Part shown: positions 1-10,140 of the stretch, in pieces
How positions within the stretch are numbered: position 1 is the stretch's first letter
Layout of the letters: each line of letters opens with the position of its first letter
Assembly: GCF_051014685.1 (NCBI RefSeq)
Contig: NW_027478788.1
Span: forward strand, 479,133 to 543,132
Direction of reading: 5' to 3'
DNA length: 64,000 bases
Origin: Ptiloglossa arizonensis
Lineage: Eukaryota; Arthropoda; Insecta; Hymenoptera; Colletidae
Made by a program: the position numbers and the translations under genes
Notes under the pieces: generated by a model
Told to the model about the DNA's origin: nothing
Database searches by the model: none
What the model saw: the letters and a program-made list of their open reading frames with translations, nothing else

Positions 1-81
1 GCGGATTGGTCATTCCGTTCGCGAGATATGGCAGTTTGGAGGTAAGAAACGCTTGAGAAACTCAAAATTTTCGCAGTTCTG

Positions 82-96
82 ATGCTCGACAAGCAT
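82..96. other. Inverted repeat ATGCT-CGACA-AGCAT in one monomer class
   Basis: In the monomer class that reads gctcgacaagcat, 5-bp arms ATGCT and AGCAT flank a 5-base centre. The other class reads gctcgaaacgaat and has no such pairing. The classes differ at three nearby positions (90, 92 and 94 of the monomer), which nearly always change together. Examples of the pairing class are at 82-96, 2182-2196, 3582-3600 and 57650-57662. These monomers are usually followed by the cacacc form at positions 125-130. Confidence 0.7.
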
Positions 97-876
97 AACT
101 AGAACGGCCTAGGGGAAAAGTACGCACACCGTTGTAATCGGGCGAGTTTCTACTTTCAGATGCAACAGAAATTTTGCGGATTGGTCAATCCGTTCGCGAG
201 ATATGGCAGTTTGGAGGTAAGCAACGCTTGAGAAACTCAAAATTTTCGCTGTTCTGTTGCTCGAAACGAATAACTAGAACGGGCTAGGGGAAAAGTACGC
301 ATACATTTGTAATCGGGCGAATTTCTACTTTCAGATGCAACAGAAATTTTGCGGATTGGTCAATCCGTTCGCGAGATATGGCAGTTTGGATGTAAGAAAC
401 GCTCGGGAAACTCAAAATTTTCGCAGTTCTGGTGCTCGAAACGAATAACTAGAACGGCCTAGGGGAAAAGTACGCCCACCGTTGTAATCGGGCGAGTTTC
501 TACTTTCAGATGCAACAGAAATTTTGGGAATTGTTCAATCCGTTCGCGAGATATGGCAGTTTGGAGGTAAGCAACGCTTGAGAAACTCAAAATTTTCGCA
601 GTTCTGATGCTCGAAACGAATAACTAGAACGGGCTAGGGGTAAAGTACGCATACCGTTGTAATCGGGCGAGTTTCTACCTTCAGATGCAACAGAAATTTT
701 GCGGATTGGTCAATCCGTTCGCGAGATATGGCAGTTTGGAGGTAAGCAACGCTTGAGAAACTCAAAATTTTCGCAATTCTGTTGCTCGAAACGAATAACT
801 AGAACGGCCTAGGGGAAAAGTACGCATAGTGTTGTAATCGGGCGAGTTTCTACTTTCAGATGCAACAGAAATTTTG

Positions 877-892
877 CGGATTGGTCAATCCG
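877..892. other. 16-bp dyad symmetry carried by most monomers
   Basis: The site reads CGGATTG-GT-CAATCCG: perfect 7-bp inverted arms around a 2-base centre. It occurs at the same place in most of the 365 units. Common variants weaken it: catt in place of caat (first at 11-14, 2111-2114), gggttgg in place of ggattgg (for example 10326-10336), and ggtgaatcc (11908, 47949). Short dyads of this kind have been linked to non-B DNA at centromeres that lack CENP-B sites; a role here is inference. It could equally be a protein-binding half-site pair or have no function. Confidence 0.75.
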
Positions 893-927
893 TTCGCGAG
901 ATATGGCAGTTTGGAGGTAAGAAACGC

Positions 928-946
928 TTGAGAAACTCAAAATTTT
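928..946. other. TTGAG/CTCAA inverted repeat next to AAAATTTT palindrome
   Basis: TTGAG (928-932) and CTCAA (936-940) are inverted around AAA, and the last two A bases begin the 8-bp palindrome AAAATTTT (939-946). A second A/T tract, gaaatttt, ends each monomer about 105 bp further on, so the array has two phased A/T tracts per unit. Monomers of the gcttgaaaaa and gctcgag classes break the first inverted repeat at one base. Bending or nucleosome positioning is a reasonable guess but not shown. Confidence 0.55.
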
Positions 947-2100
947 CGCAGTTCTGATGCTCGAAACGAATAACTAGAACGGGCTAGGGGAAAAGTACGC
1001 ATACCGTTGTAATCGGGCGAGTTTCTACCTTCAGATGCAACAGAAATTTTGCGGATTGGTCAATCCGTTCGCGAGATATGGCAGTTTGGAGGTAAGCAAC
1101 GCTTGAGAAACTCAAAATTTTCGCAGTTCTGATGATCGAAACGAATAACTAGAACGGGCTAGGGGAAAAGTACGCATACCGTTGTAATCGGGCGAGTTTC
1201 TACTTTCAGATGCAACAGAAATTTTGCGGATTGGTCAATCCGTTCGCGAGATATGGCAGTTTGGAGGTAAGCAACGCTTGAAAAACTCAAAATTTTCGCA
1301 GTTCTGTTGCTCGAAACGAATAACTAGAACGGGCTAGGGGAAAAGTACGCATACCGTTGTAATCGGGCGAGTTTATACTTTCAGATGCAACAGAAATTTT
1401 GCGGATTGGTCAATTCGTTCGCGAGATATGGCAGTTTGGAGGTAAGAAACGCTTGAGAAACTCAAAATTTTCGCAGTTCTGATGCTCGAAACGAATAACT
1501 AGAACGGCCTAGGGGAAAAGTACGCATAGTGTTGTAATCGGGCGAGTTTCTGCTTTCAGATGCAACAGAAATTTTGCGGATTGGTCAATCCGTTCGCGAG
1601 ATATGGCAGTTTGGAGGTAAGAAACGCTCGAGAAACTCAAAATCTTCGCAGTTCTGTTGCTCGAAACGAATAACTAGAACGGGCTAGGGGAAAAATACGC
1701 ATACCGTTGTAATTGGGCGAGTTTCTACTTTCAGATGCAACAGAAATTTTGCGGATTGGTCAATCCGTTCGCGAGATATGGCAGTTTGGATGTAAGAAAC
1801 GCTTGAGAAACTCAAAATTTTCGCAGTTCTGATGCTCGAAACGAATAACTAGAACGGCCTAGGGGAAAAGTACGCATACCGTTGTAATCGGGCGAGTTTC
1901 TACTTTCAGATGCAACAGAAATTTTGCGGATTGGTCAATCCGTTCGCGAGATGTGGCAGTTTGGATGTAAGAAACGCTTGAGAAACACAAAATTTTCGCG
2001 GTTCTGATGCTCGAAACGAATAACAAGAACGGCCTAGGGGAAAAGTACGCACACCGTTGTAATCGGGCGAGTTTCTACTTTCAGATGCAACAGAAATTTT

Positions 2101-2349
2101 GCGGATTGGTCATTCCGTTCGCGAGATATGGCAGTTTGGAGGTAAGAAACGCTTGAGAAACTCAAAATTTTCGCAGTTCTGATGCTCGACAAGCATAACT
2201 AGAACGGCCTAGGGGAAAAGTACGCACACCGTTGTAATCGGGCGAGTTTCTACTTTCAGATGCAACAGAAATTTTGCGGATTGGTCAATCCGTTCGCGAG
2301 ATATGGCAGTTTGGAGGTAAGCAACGCTTGAGAAACTCAAAATTTTCGC
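2101..2349 (+). repeat. Copy of 1-249 displaced by 12 monomers (2100 bp)
   Basis: Bases 2101-2349 match 1-249 with no difference I can find, including the catt and gacaagcat variant states of the first monomer. The match ends at 249/2349, where cgctgttctg in the first copy becomes cgcaattctg in the second. The first copy probably extends left beyond the window. The second copy then runs straight into the 9-monomer copy that starts near 2276. Confidence 0.8.
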
Positions 2350-4079
2350 AATTCTGTTGCTCGAAACGAATAACCAGAACGGCCTAGGGGAAAAGTACGC
2401 ATAGTGTTGTAATCGGGCGAGTTTCTACTTTCAGATGCAACAGAAATTTTGCGGATTGGTCAATCCGTTCGCGAGATATGGCAGTTTGGAGGTAAGAAAC
2501 GCTTGAGAAACTCAAAATTTTCGCAGTTCTGATGCTCGAAACGAATAACTAGAACGGGCTAGGGGAAAAGTACGCATACCGTTGTAATCGGGCGAGTTTC
2601 TACCTTCAGATGCAACAGAAATTTTGCGGATTGGTCAATCCGTTCGCGAGATATGGCAGTTTGGAGGTAAGCAACGCTTGAGAAACTCAAAATTTTCGCA
2701 GTTCTGATGATCGAAACGAATAACTAGAACGGGCTAGGGGAAAAGTACGCATACCGTTGTAATCGGGCGAGTTTCTACTTTCAGATGCAACAGAAATTTT
2801 GCGGATTGGTCAATCCGTTCGCGAGATATGGCAGTTTGGAGGTAAGCAACGCTTGAAAAACTCAAAATTTTCGCAGTTCTGTTGCTCGAAACGAATAACT
2901 AGAACGGGCTAGGGGAAAAGTACGCATACCGTTGTAATCGGGCGAGTTTCTACTTTCAGATGCAACAGAAATTTTGCGGATTGGTCAATCCGTTCGCGAG
3001 ATATGGCAGTTTGGATGTAAGAAACGCTCGAGAAACTCAAAATTTTCGCAGTTCTGATGCTCGAAACGAATAACTAGAACGGCCTAGGGGAAAAGTACGC
3101 ATAGTGTTGTAATCGGGCGAGTCTCTACTTTCAGATGCAACAGAAATTTTGCGGATTGGTCAATCCGTTCGCGAGATATGGCAGTTTGGAGGTAAGAAAC
3201 GCTTGAGAAACTCAAAATTTTCGCAGTTCTGATGCTCGAAACGAATAACTAGAACGGCCTAGGGGAAAAGTACGCATAGTGTTGTAATCGGGCGAGTTTC
3301 TACTTTGAGATGCAACAGAAATTTTGCGGATTGGTCAATCCGTTCGCGAGATATGGCAGTTTGGAAGTAAGAAACGCTTGAGAAACTCAAAATTTTCGCA
3401 GTTCTGATGCTCGAAACGAATAACTAGAACGGGCTAGGGGAAAAGTACGCATACCGTTGTAATCGGGCGAGTTTCTACTTTCAGATGCAACAGAAATTTT
3501 GCGGATTGGTCAATCCGTTCGCGAGATATGGCAGTTTGGAGGTAAGAAACGCTCGAGAAACTCAAAATTTTCGCAGTTCTGATGCTCGAGAAGCATAACT
3601 AGAACGGCCTAGGGGAAAAGTACGCACACCGTTGTAATCTGGCGAGTTTCTACTTTCAGATGCAACAGAAATTTTGCGGATTGGTCAATCCGTTCGCGAG
3701 ATATGGCAGTTTGGAGGTAAGCAACGCTTGAAAAACTCAAAATTTTCGCAGTTCTGTTGCTCGAAACGAATAACTAGAACGGGCTAGAGGAAAAGTACGC
3801 GTACCGTTGTAATCGGGCGAGTTTCTACTTTCAGATGCAACAGAAATTTTGCGGATTGGTCAATCCGTTCGCGAGATATGGCAGTTTGGATGTAAGAAAC
3901 GCTTGAGAAACTCAAAATTTTCGCAGTTCTGATGCTCGAAACGAATAACTAGAACGGCCTAGGGGAAAAGTACGCATAGTGTTGTAATCGGGCGAGTTTC
4001 TACTTTCAGATGCAACAGAAATTTTGCGGATTGGTCAATCCGTTCGCGAGATATGGCAGTTTGGAAGTAAGAAACGCTT

Positions 4080-5505
4080 GAGAAACTCAAAATTTTCGCA
4101 GTTCTGATGCTCGAAACGAATAACTAGAACGGGCTAGGGGAAAAGTAAGAATACCGTTGTAATCGGGCGAGTTTCTACTTTCAGATGCAACAGAAATTTT
4201 GCGGATTGGTCATTCCGTTCGCGAGATATGGCAGTTTGGAGGTAAGAAACGCTTGAAAAACTCAAAATTTTCGCAGTTCTGATGCTCGACAAGCATAACT
4301 AGAACGGGCTAGGGGAAAAGTACGCACACCGTTGTAGTCGGGCGAGTTTCTACTTTCAGATGCAACAGAAATTTTGCGGATTGGTCAATACGTTCGCGAG
4401 ATATGGCAGTTTGGAGGTAAGCAACGCTTGAAAAACTCAAAATTTTCGCAGTTCTGTTGCTCGAAACGTATAACTAGAACGGGCTAGGGGAAAAGTACGC
4501 ATACCGTTGTAATCGGGCGAGTTTCTACTTTCAGATGCAACAGAAATTTTGCGGATTCGTCAATCCGTTCGCGAGATATGGCAGTTTGGAAGTAAGAAAC
4601 GCTTGAGAAACTCAAAATTTTCGCAGTTCTGATGCTCGAAACGAATAACTAGAACGGCCTAGGGGAAAAGTACGCATAGTGTTGTAATCGGGCGAGTTTC
4701 TACTTTCAGATGCAACAGAAATTTTGCGGATTGGTCAATCCGTTCGCGAGATATGGCAGTTTGGAGGTAAGAAACGCTCGAGAAACTCAAAATTTTCGCA
4801 GTTCTGATGCTCGAAACGAATAACTAGAACGGGCTAGGGGAAAAGTAAGAATACCGTTGTAATCGGGCGAGTTTCTACTTTCAGATGCAACAGAAATTTT
4901 GCGGATTGGTCATTCCGTTCGCGAGATATGGCAGTTTGGAGGTAAGAAACGCTTGAAAAACTCAAAATTTTCGCAGTTCTGATGCTCGACAAGCATAACT
5001 AGAACGGGCTAGGGGAAAAGTACGCACACCGTTGTAGTCGGGCGAGTTTCTACTTTCAGATGCAACAGAAATTTTGCGGATTGGTCAATACGTTCGCGAG
5101 ATATGGCAGTTTGGAGGTAAGCAACGCTTGAAAAACTCAAAATTTTCGCAGTTCTGTTGCTCGAAACGTATAACTAGAACGGGCTAGGGGAAAAGTACGC
5201 ATACCGTTGTAATCGGGCGAGTTTCTACTTTCAGATGCAACAGAAATTTTGCGGATTCGTCAATCCGTTCGCGAGATATGGCAGTTTGGAAGTAAGAAAC
5301 GCTTGAGAAACTCAAAATTTTCGCAGTTCTGATGCTCGAAACGAATAACTAGAACGGCCTAGGGGAAAAGTACGCATAGTGTTGTAATCGGGCGAGTTTC
5401 TACTTTCAGATGCAACAGAAATTTTGCGGATTGGTCAATCCGTTCGCGAGATATGGCAGTTTGGAGGTAAGAAACGCTCGAGAAACTCAAAATTTTCGCA
5501 GTTCT
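4080..5505 (+). repeat. 4-monomer tandem duplication (700 bp x 2)
   Basis: Bases 4080-4805 repeat at 4780-5505 with no difference I can find. Private markers occur in both copies: aaaagtaagaatacc (4141 and 4841), gttgtagtcg (4331 and 5031), ggtcaatacg (4383 and 5083), gaaacgtataac (4464 and 5164) and ggattcgtc (4553 and 5253). Copies are directly adjacent, as expected for a recent unequal exchange. The left edge falls at gcttg/gctcg (4078/4778) and the right edge at gttctg/gttctc (4805/5505). Confidence 0.88.
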
Positions 5506-7206
5506 CATGCTCGACAAGCATAACTAGAACGGCCTAGGGGAAAAGTACGCACACCGTTGTAATCGGGCGAGTTTCTACTTTCAGATGCAACAGAAATTTT
5601 GCGGATTGGTCAATCCGTTCGCGAGATATGGCAGTTTGGAGGTAAGCAACGCTTGAAAAACTCAAAATTTTCGCAGTTCTGTTGCTCGAAACGAATAACT
5701 AGAACGGGCTAGGGGAAAAGTACGCATACCGTTGTAATCGGGCGAGTTTCTACTTTCAGATGCAACAGAAATTTTGCGGATTGGTCAATCCGTTCGCGAG
5801 ATATGGCAGTTTGGATGTAAGAAACGCTTGAGAAACTCAAAATTTTCGCAGTTCTGATGCTCGAAACGAATAACTAGAACGGCCTAGGGGAAAAGTACGC
5901 ATATCGTTGTAATCGAGCGAGTTTCTACTTTCAGATGCAACAGAAATTTTGCGGATTGGTCAATCCGTTCGCGAGATGTGGCAGTTTGGATGTAAGAAAC
6001 GCTTGAGAAACACAAAATTTTCGCGGTTCTGATGCTCGAAACGAATAACAAGAACGGCCTAGGGGAAAAGTACGCACACCGTTGTAATCGGGCGAGTTTC
6101 TACTTTCAGATGCAACAGAAATTTTGCGGATTGGTCATTCCGTTCGCGAGATATGGCAGTTTGGAGGTAAGAAACGCTTGAGAAACTCAAAATTTTCGCA
6201 GTTCTGATGCTCGAAACGAATAACTAGAACGGCCTAGGGGAAAAGTACGCATAGTGTTGTAATCGGGCGAGTTTCTACTTTCAGATGCAACAGAAATTTT
6301 GCGGATTGGTCAATCCGTTCGCGAGATATGGCACTTTGGAAGTAAGAAACGCTTGAGAAACTCAAAATTTTCGCAGTTCTGTTGCTCGAAACGTATAACT
6401 AGAACGGGCTAGGGGAAAAGTACGCACACCGTTGTAATCGGGCGAGATTCTACTTTCAGATGCAACAGAAATTTTGCGGATTGGTCAATCCGTTCGCGAG
6501 ATATGGCAGTTTGGAGGTAAGAAACGCTTGAGAAACTCAAAATTTTCGCAGTTCTGATGCTCGAAACGAATAACTAGAACGGCCTAGGGGAAAAGTACGC
6601 ATAGTGTTGTAATCGGGCGAGTTTCTACTTTGAGATGCAACAGAAATTTTGCGGATTGGTCAATCCGTTCGCGAGATATGGCAGTTTGGAAGTAAGAAAC
6701 GCTTGAGAAACTCAAAATTTTCGCAGTTCTGATGCTCGAAACGAATAACTAGAACGGCCTAGGGGAAAAGTACGCATAGTGTTGTAATCGGGCGAGTTTC
6801 TACTTTCAGATGCAACAGAAATTTTGCGGATTGGTCAATCCGTTCGCGAGATATGGCAGTTTGGAGGTAAGGAACGCTTGAAAAACTCAAAATTTTCGCA
6901 GTTCTGTTGCTCGAAACGAATAACTAGAACGGCCTAGGGGAAAAGTACGCACACCGTTGTAATCGGGCGAGTTTCTACTTTCAGATGCAACAGAAATTTT
7001 GCAGATTGGTCAATCCGTTCGCGAGATATGGCAGTTTGGAGGTAAGCAACGCTTGAAAAACTCAAAATTTTCGCAGTTCTGTTGCTCGAAACGAATAACT
7101 AGAACGGGCTAGGGGAAAAGTACGCATACCGTTGTAATTGGGCGAGTTTCTACTTTCAGATGCAACAGAAATTTTGCGGATTGGTCAATCCGTTCGCGAG
7201 ATGTGG

Positions 7207-8174
7207 CAGTTTGGATGTAAGCAACGCTTGAGAAACTCAAAATTTTCGCAGTTCTGATGCTCGAAACGAATAACTAGTACGGGCTAGGGGAAAAGTACGC
7301 ATACCGTTGTAATCGGGCGAGTTTCTACTTTCGGATGCAACAGAAATTTTGCGGATTGGTCAATCCGTTCGCGAGATATGGCAGTTTGGATGTAAGAAAC
7401 GCTTGAGAAACTCAAAATTTTCGCGGTTCTGATGCTCGAAACGAATAACAAGAACGGCCTAGGGGAAAAGTACGCATAGTGTTGTAATCGGGCGAGTTTC
7501 TACTTTCAGATGCAACAGAAATTTTGCGGATTGGTCAATCCGTTCGCGAGATATGGCAGTTTGGAGGTAAGCAACGCTTGAAAAACTCAAAATTTTCGCA
7601 GTTCTGTTGCTCGAAACGAATAACTAGAACGGCCTAGGGGAAAAGTACGCACACCGTTGTAATCGGGCGAGTTTCTACTTTCAGGTGCAACAGAAATTTT
7701 GCGGATTGGTCATTCCGTTCGCGAGATATGGCAGTTTGGAGGTAAGAAACGCTTGAGAAACTCAAAATTTTCGCAGTTCTGATGCTCGACAAGCATAACT
7801 AGAACGGCCTAGGGGAAAAGTACGCACACCGTTGTAATCGGGCGAGTTTCTACTTTCAGATGCAACAGAAATTTTGCGGATTGGTCAATCCGTTCGCGAG
7901 ATATGGCAGTTTGGATGTAAGCAACGCTTGAGAAACTCAAAATTTTCGCAGTTCTGATGCTCGAAACGAATAACCAGTACGGGCTAGGGGAAAAGTACGC
8001 ATACCGTTGTAATCGGGCGAGTTTCTACTTTCGGATGCAACAGAAATTTTGCGGATTGGTCAATCCGTTCGCGAGATATGGCAGTTTGGATGTAAGAAAC
8101 GCTTGAGAAACTAAAAATTTTCGCGGTTCTGATGCTCGAAACGAATAACAAGAACGGCCTAGGGGAAAAGTACG
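7207..8174 (+). repeat. 4-monomer-offset copy with tcggatgcaac and aacaagaac markers
   Basis: About 7207-7474 resembles 7907-8174 (700 bp apart). Both carry ggatgtaagcaac, the rare gtacgggct (7278 and 7978), tcggatgcaac (7332 and 8032), the cgcggttct form and taacaagaac. The second copy has ctaaaaatttt where the first has ctcaaaatttt, and taaccag where the first has taactag. The copies end where catagt (7475) meets cacacc (8175). A related monomer sits near 47571-47695. Confidence 0.7.
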
Positions 8175-10140
8175 CACACCGTTGTAATCGGGCGAGTTTC
8201 TACTTTCAGATGCAACAGAAATTTTGCGGATTGGTCATTCCGTTCGCGAGATATGGCAGTTTGGAGGTAAGAAACGCTTGAGAAACTCAAAATTTTCGCA
8301 GTTCTGATGGTCGACAAGCATAACTAGAACGGCCTAGGGGAAAAGTACGCACACCGTTGTAATCGGGCGAGTTTCTACTTTCAGATGCAACAGAAATTTT
8401 GCGGATTGGTCAATCCGTTCGCGAGATATGGCAGTTTGGAGGTAAGAAACGCTTGAGAAACTCAAAATTTTCGCAGTTCTGATGCTCGAAACGAATAACT
8501 AGAACGGGCTAGGGGAAAAGTACGCATACCGTTGTAATTGGGCGAGTTTCTACCTTCAGATGCAACAGAAATTTTGCGGATTGGTCAATCCGTTCGCGAG
8601 ATATGGCAGTTTGGAGGTAAGCAACGCTTGAAAAACTCAAAATTTTCGCAGTTCTGATGCTCGACAAGCATAACCAGAACGGCCTAGGGGAAAAGTACGC
8701 ATACCGTTGTAATCGGGCGAGTTTCTACCTTCAGATGCAACAGAAATTTTGCGGATTGGTCAATCCGTTCGCGAGATATGGCAGTTTGGAAGTAAGAAAC
8801 GCTTGAGAAACTCAAAATTTTCGCAGTTCTGATGCTCGAAACGAATAACTAGAACGGCCTAGGGGAAAAGTACGCAGAGTGTTGTAATCGGGCGAGTTTC
8901 TACTTTCAGATGCAACAGAAATTTTGCGAATTGGTCAATCCGTTCGCGAGATATGGCAGTTTGGAGGTAAGAAACGCTCGAGAAACTCAAAATTTTCGCA
9001 GTTCTGATGCTCGACAAGCATAACTAGAACGGCCTAGGGGAAAAGTACGCACACCGTTGTAATCGGGCGAGTTTCTACTTTCAGATGCAACAGAAATTTT
9101 GCGGATTGGTCATTCCGTTCGCGAGATATGGCAGTTTGGAGGTAAGCAACGCTTGAGAAACTCAAAATTTTCGCAGTTCTGATGCTCGACAAGCATAACT
9201 AGAACGGCCTAGGGGAAAAGTACGCATACCGTTGTAATCGGGCGAGTTTCTGCTTTCAGATGCAACAGAAATTTTGCGGATTGGTCAATCCGTTCGCGAG
9301 ATGTGGCAGTTTGGATGTAAGAAACGCTTGAGAAACACAAAATTTTCGCGGTTCTGATGCTCGAAACGAATAACAAGAACGGCCTAGGGGAAAAGTACGG
9401 AAACCGTTGTAATCGGGCGAGTTTCTACTTTCAGATGCAACAGAAATTTTGCGGATTGGTCATTCCGTTCGCGAGATATGGCACTTTGGAGGTAAGAAAC
9501 GCCTGAGGAACTCAAAATTTTCGCAGTTCTGATGCTCGACAAGCATAACTAGAACGGCCTAGTGGAAAAGTACGCACACCGTTGTAATCGGGCGAGTTTC
9601 TACTTTCAGATGCAACAGAAATTTTGCGGATTGGTCAATCCGTTCGCGAGATATGGCAGTTTGGAGGTAAGCAACGCTTGAGAAACTCAAAATTTTCGCA
9701 GTTCTGATGCTCGAAATGAATAACTAGAACGGCCTAGGGGAAAAGTACGCATACCGTTGTAATCGGGCGAGTTTCTGCTTTCAGATGCAACAGAAATTTT
9801 GCGGATTGGTCAATCCTTTCTCGAGATGTGGCAGTTTGGATGTAAGAAACGCTTGAGAAACACAAAATTTTCGCGGTTCTGATGCTCGAAACGAATAACA
9901 AGAACGGCCTAGGGGAAAAGTACGCATACATTTGTAATCGGGCGAATTTCTACTTTCAGATGCAACAGAAATTTTGGGGATTGATCAATCCGTTCGCGAG
10001 ATATGGCAGTTTGGATGTAAGAAACGCTCGAGAAACTCAAAATTTTCGCAGTTCTGATGCTCGAAACGAATAACTAGAACGGCCTAGGGGAAAAGTACGC
10101 CCACCGTTGTAATCGGGCGAGTTTCTACTTTCAGATGCAA

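Larger units (their letters stand above)
876..1050 (+). repeat. Representative satellite monomer (175 bp)
   Basis: This unit is close to the commonest form and serves as the coordinate frame (monomer position 1 = base 876). In order it holds a 16-bp dyad (positions 2-17), an NruI-type palindrome TCGCGA (19-24), a small inverted repeat TTGAG-AAA-CTCAA (53-65), the palindrome AAAATTTT (64-71), the variable block around gatgctcgaa (81-100), a ggcctagggg or gggctagggg block (106-115), the variable block cacacc/catacc/catagt/cataca (125-130), the invariant core ttgtaatcggg (about 132-142), and a second A/T tract before the next unit. The first monomer of the window has 79 G+C of 175 (45%) and 12 CpG. 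Phase is arbitrary; any rotation is equally valid. Confidence 0.95.
691..2987 (+). repeat. 9-monomer-offset copy: 691-1412 and 2266-2987
   Basis: About 720 bp (four monomers) recur 1575 bp apart. Shared private markers include tcgcaattct (771 and 2346) and gatgatcgaa (1132 and 2707). Differences I saw are taaccag for taactag (2374) and gtttatact for gtttctact (1375). Beyond 1412 the monomer order diverges. The second copy overlaps the end of the 12-monomer copy of 1-249, so two exchanges meet here. Confidence 0.8.
1..10140 (+). repeat. Region 1: loosely organised monomer variants
   Basis: About 58 monomers hold a mixture of variant classes without one dominant higher-order unit. Short copies are visible: 1-249 equals 2101-2349 (12 monomers apart), about 1740-2188 resembles 5765-6213 (23 apart), and the marker form with atgtggcag and cacaaaattttcgcgg appears at 1951, 5976, 9301 and 9826. 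No indels relative to 175-bp phase occur here. There is no gene; the short open frames near 9734-10073 are satellite sequence read across monomers. Confidence 0.85.

Noticed and set aside
126..145. CENP-B-box-like match at accgttgtaatcggg
   Set aside because: It matches seven of nine fixed bases of the mammalian box (TT becomes AC). By my estimate a match this good is expected by chance in roughly four of ten 175-bp monomers when both strands are scanned, and the catagtg and catacatttg classes lose it.
56..151. Inverted 8-bp pair agaaactc and gagtttct within each monomer
   Set aside because: One such pair about 80 bp apart is fairly likely by chance in 175 bp, so a structural role is not supported.
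9734..9931. 65-codon open frame on the minus strand
   Set aside because: It is satellite sequence that happens to lack stops for just over one monomer because of local variants. It has no family features, and the frame shifts every 175 bp.
9882..10073. 63-codon open frame on the plus strand
   Set aside because: Same reason; it spans a little more than one monomer and overlaps the minus-strand frame.
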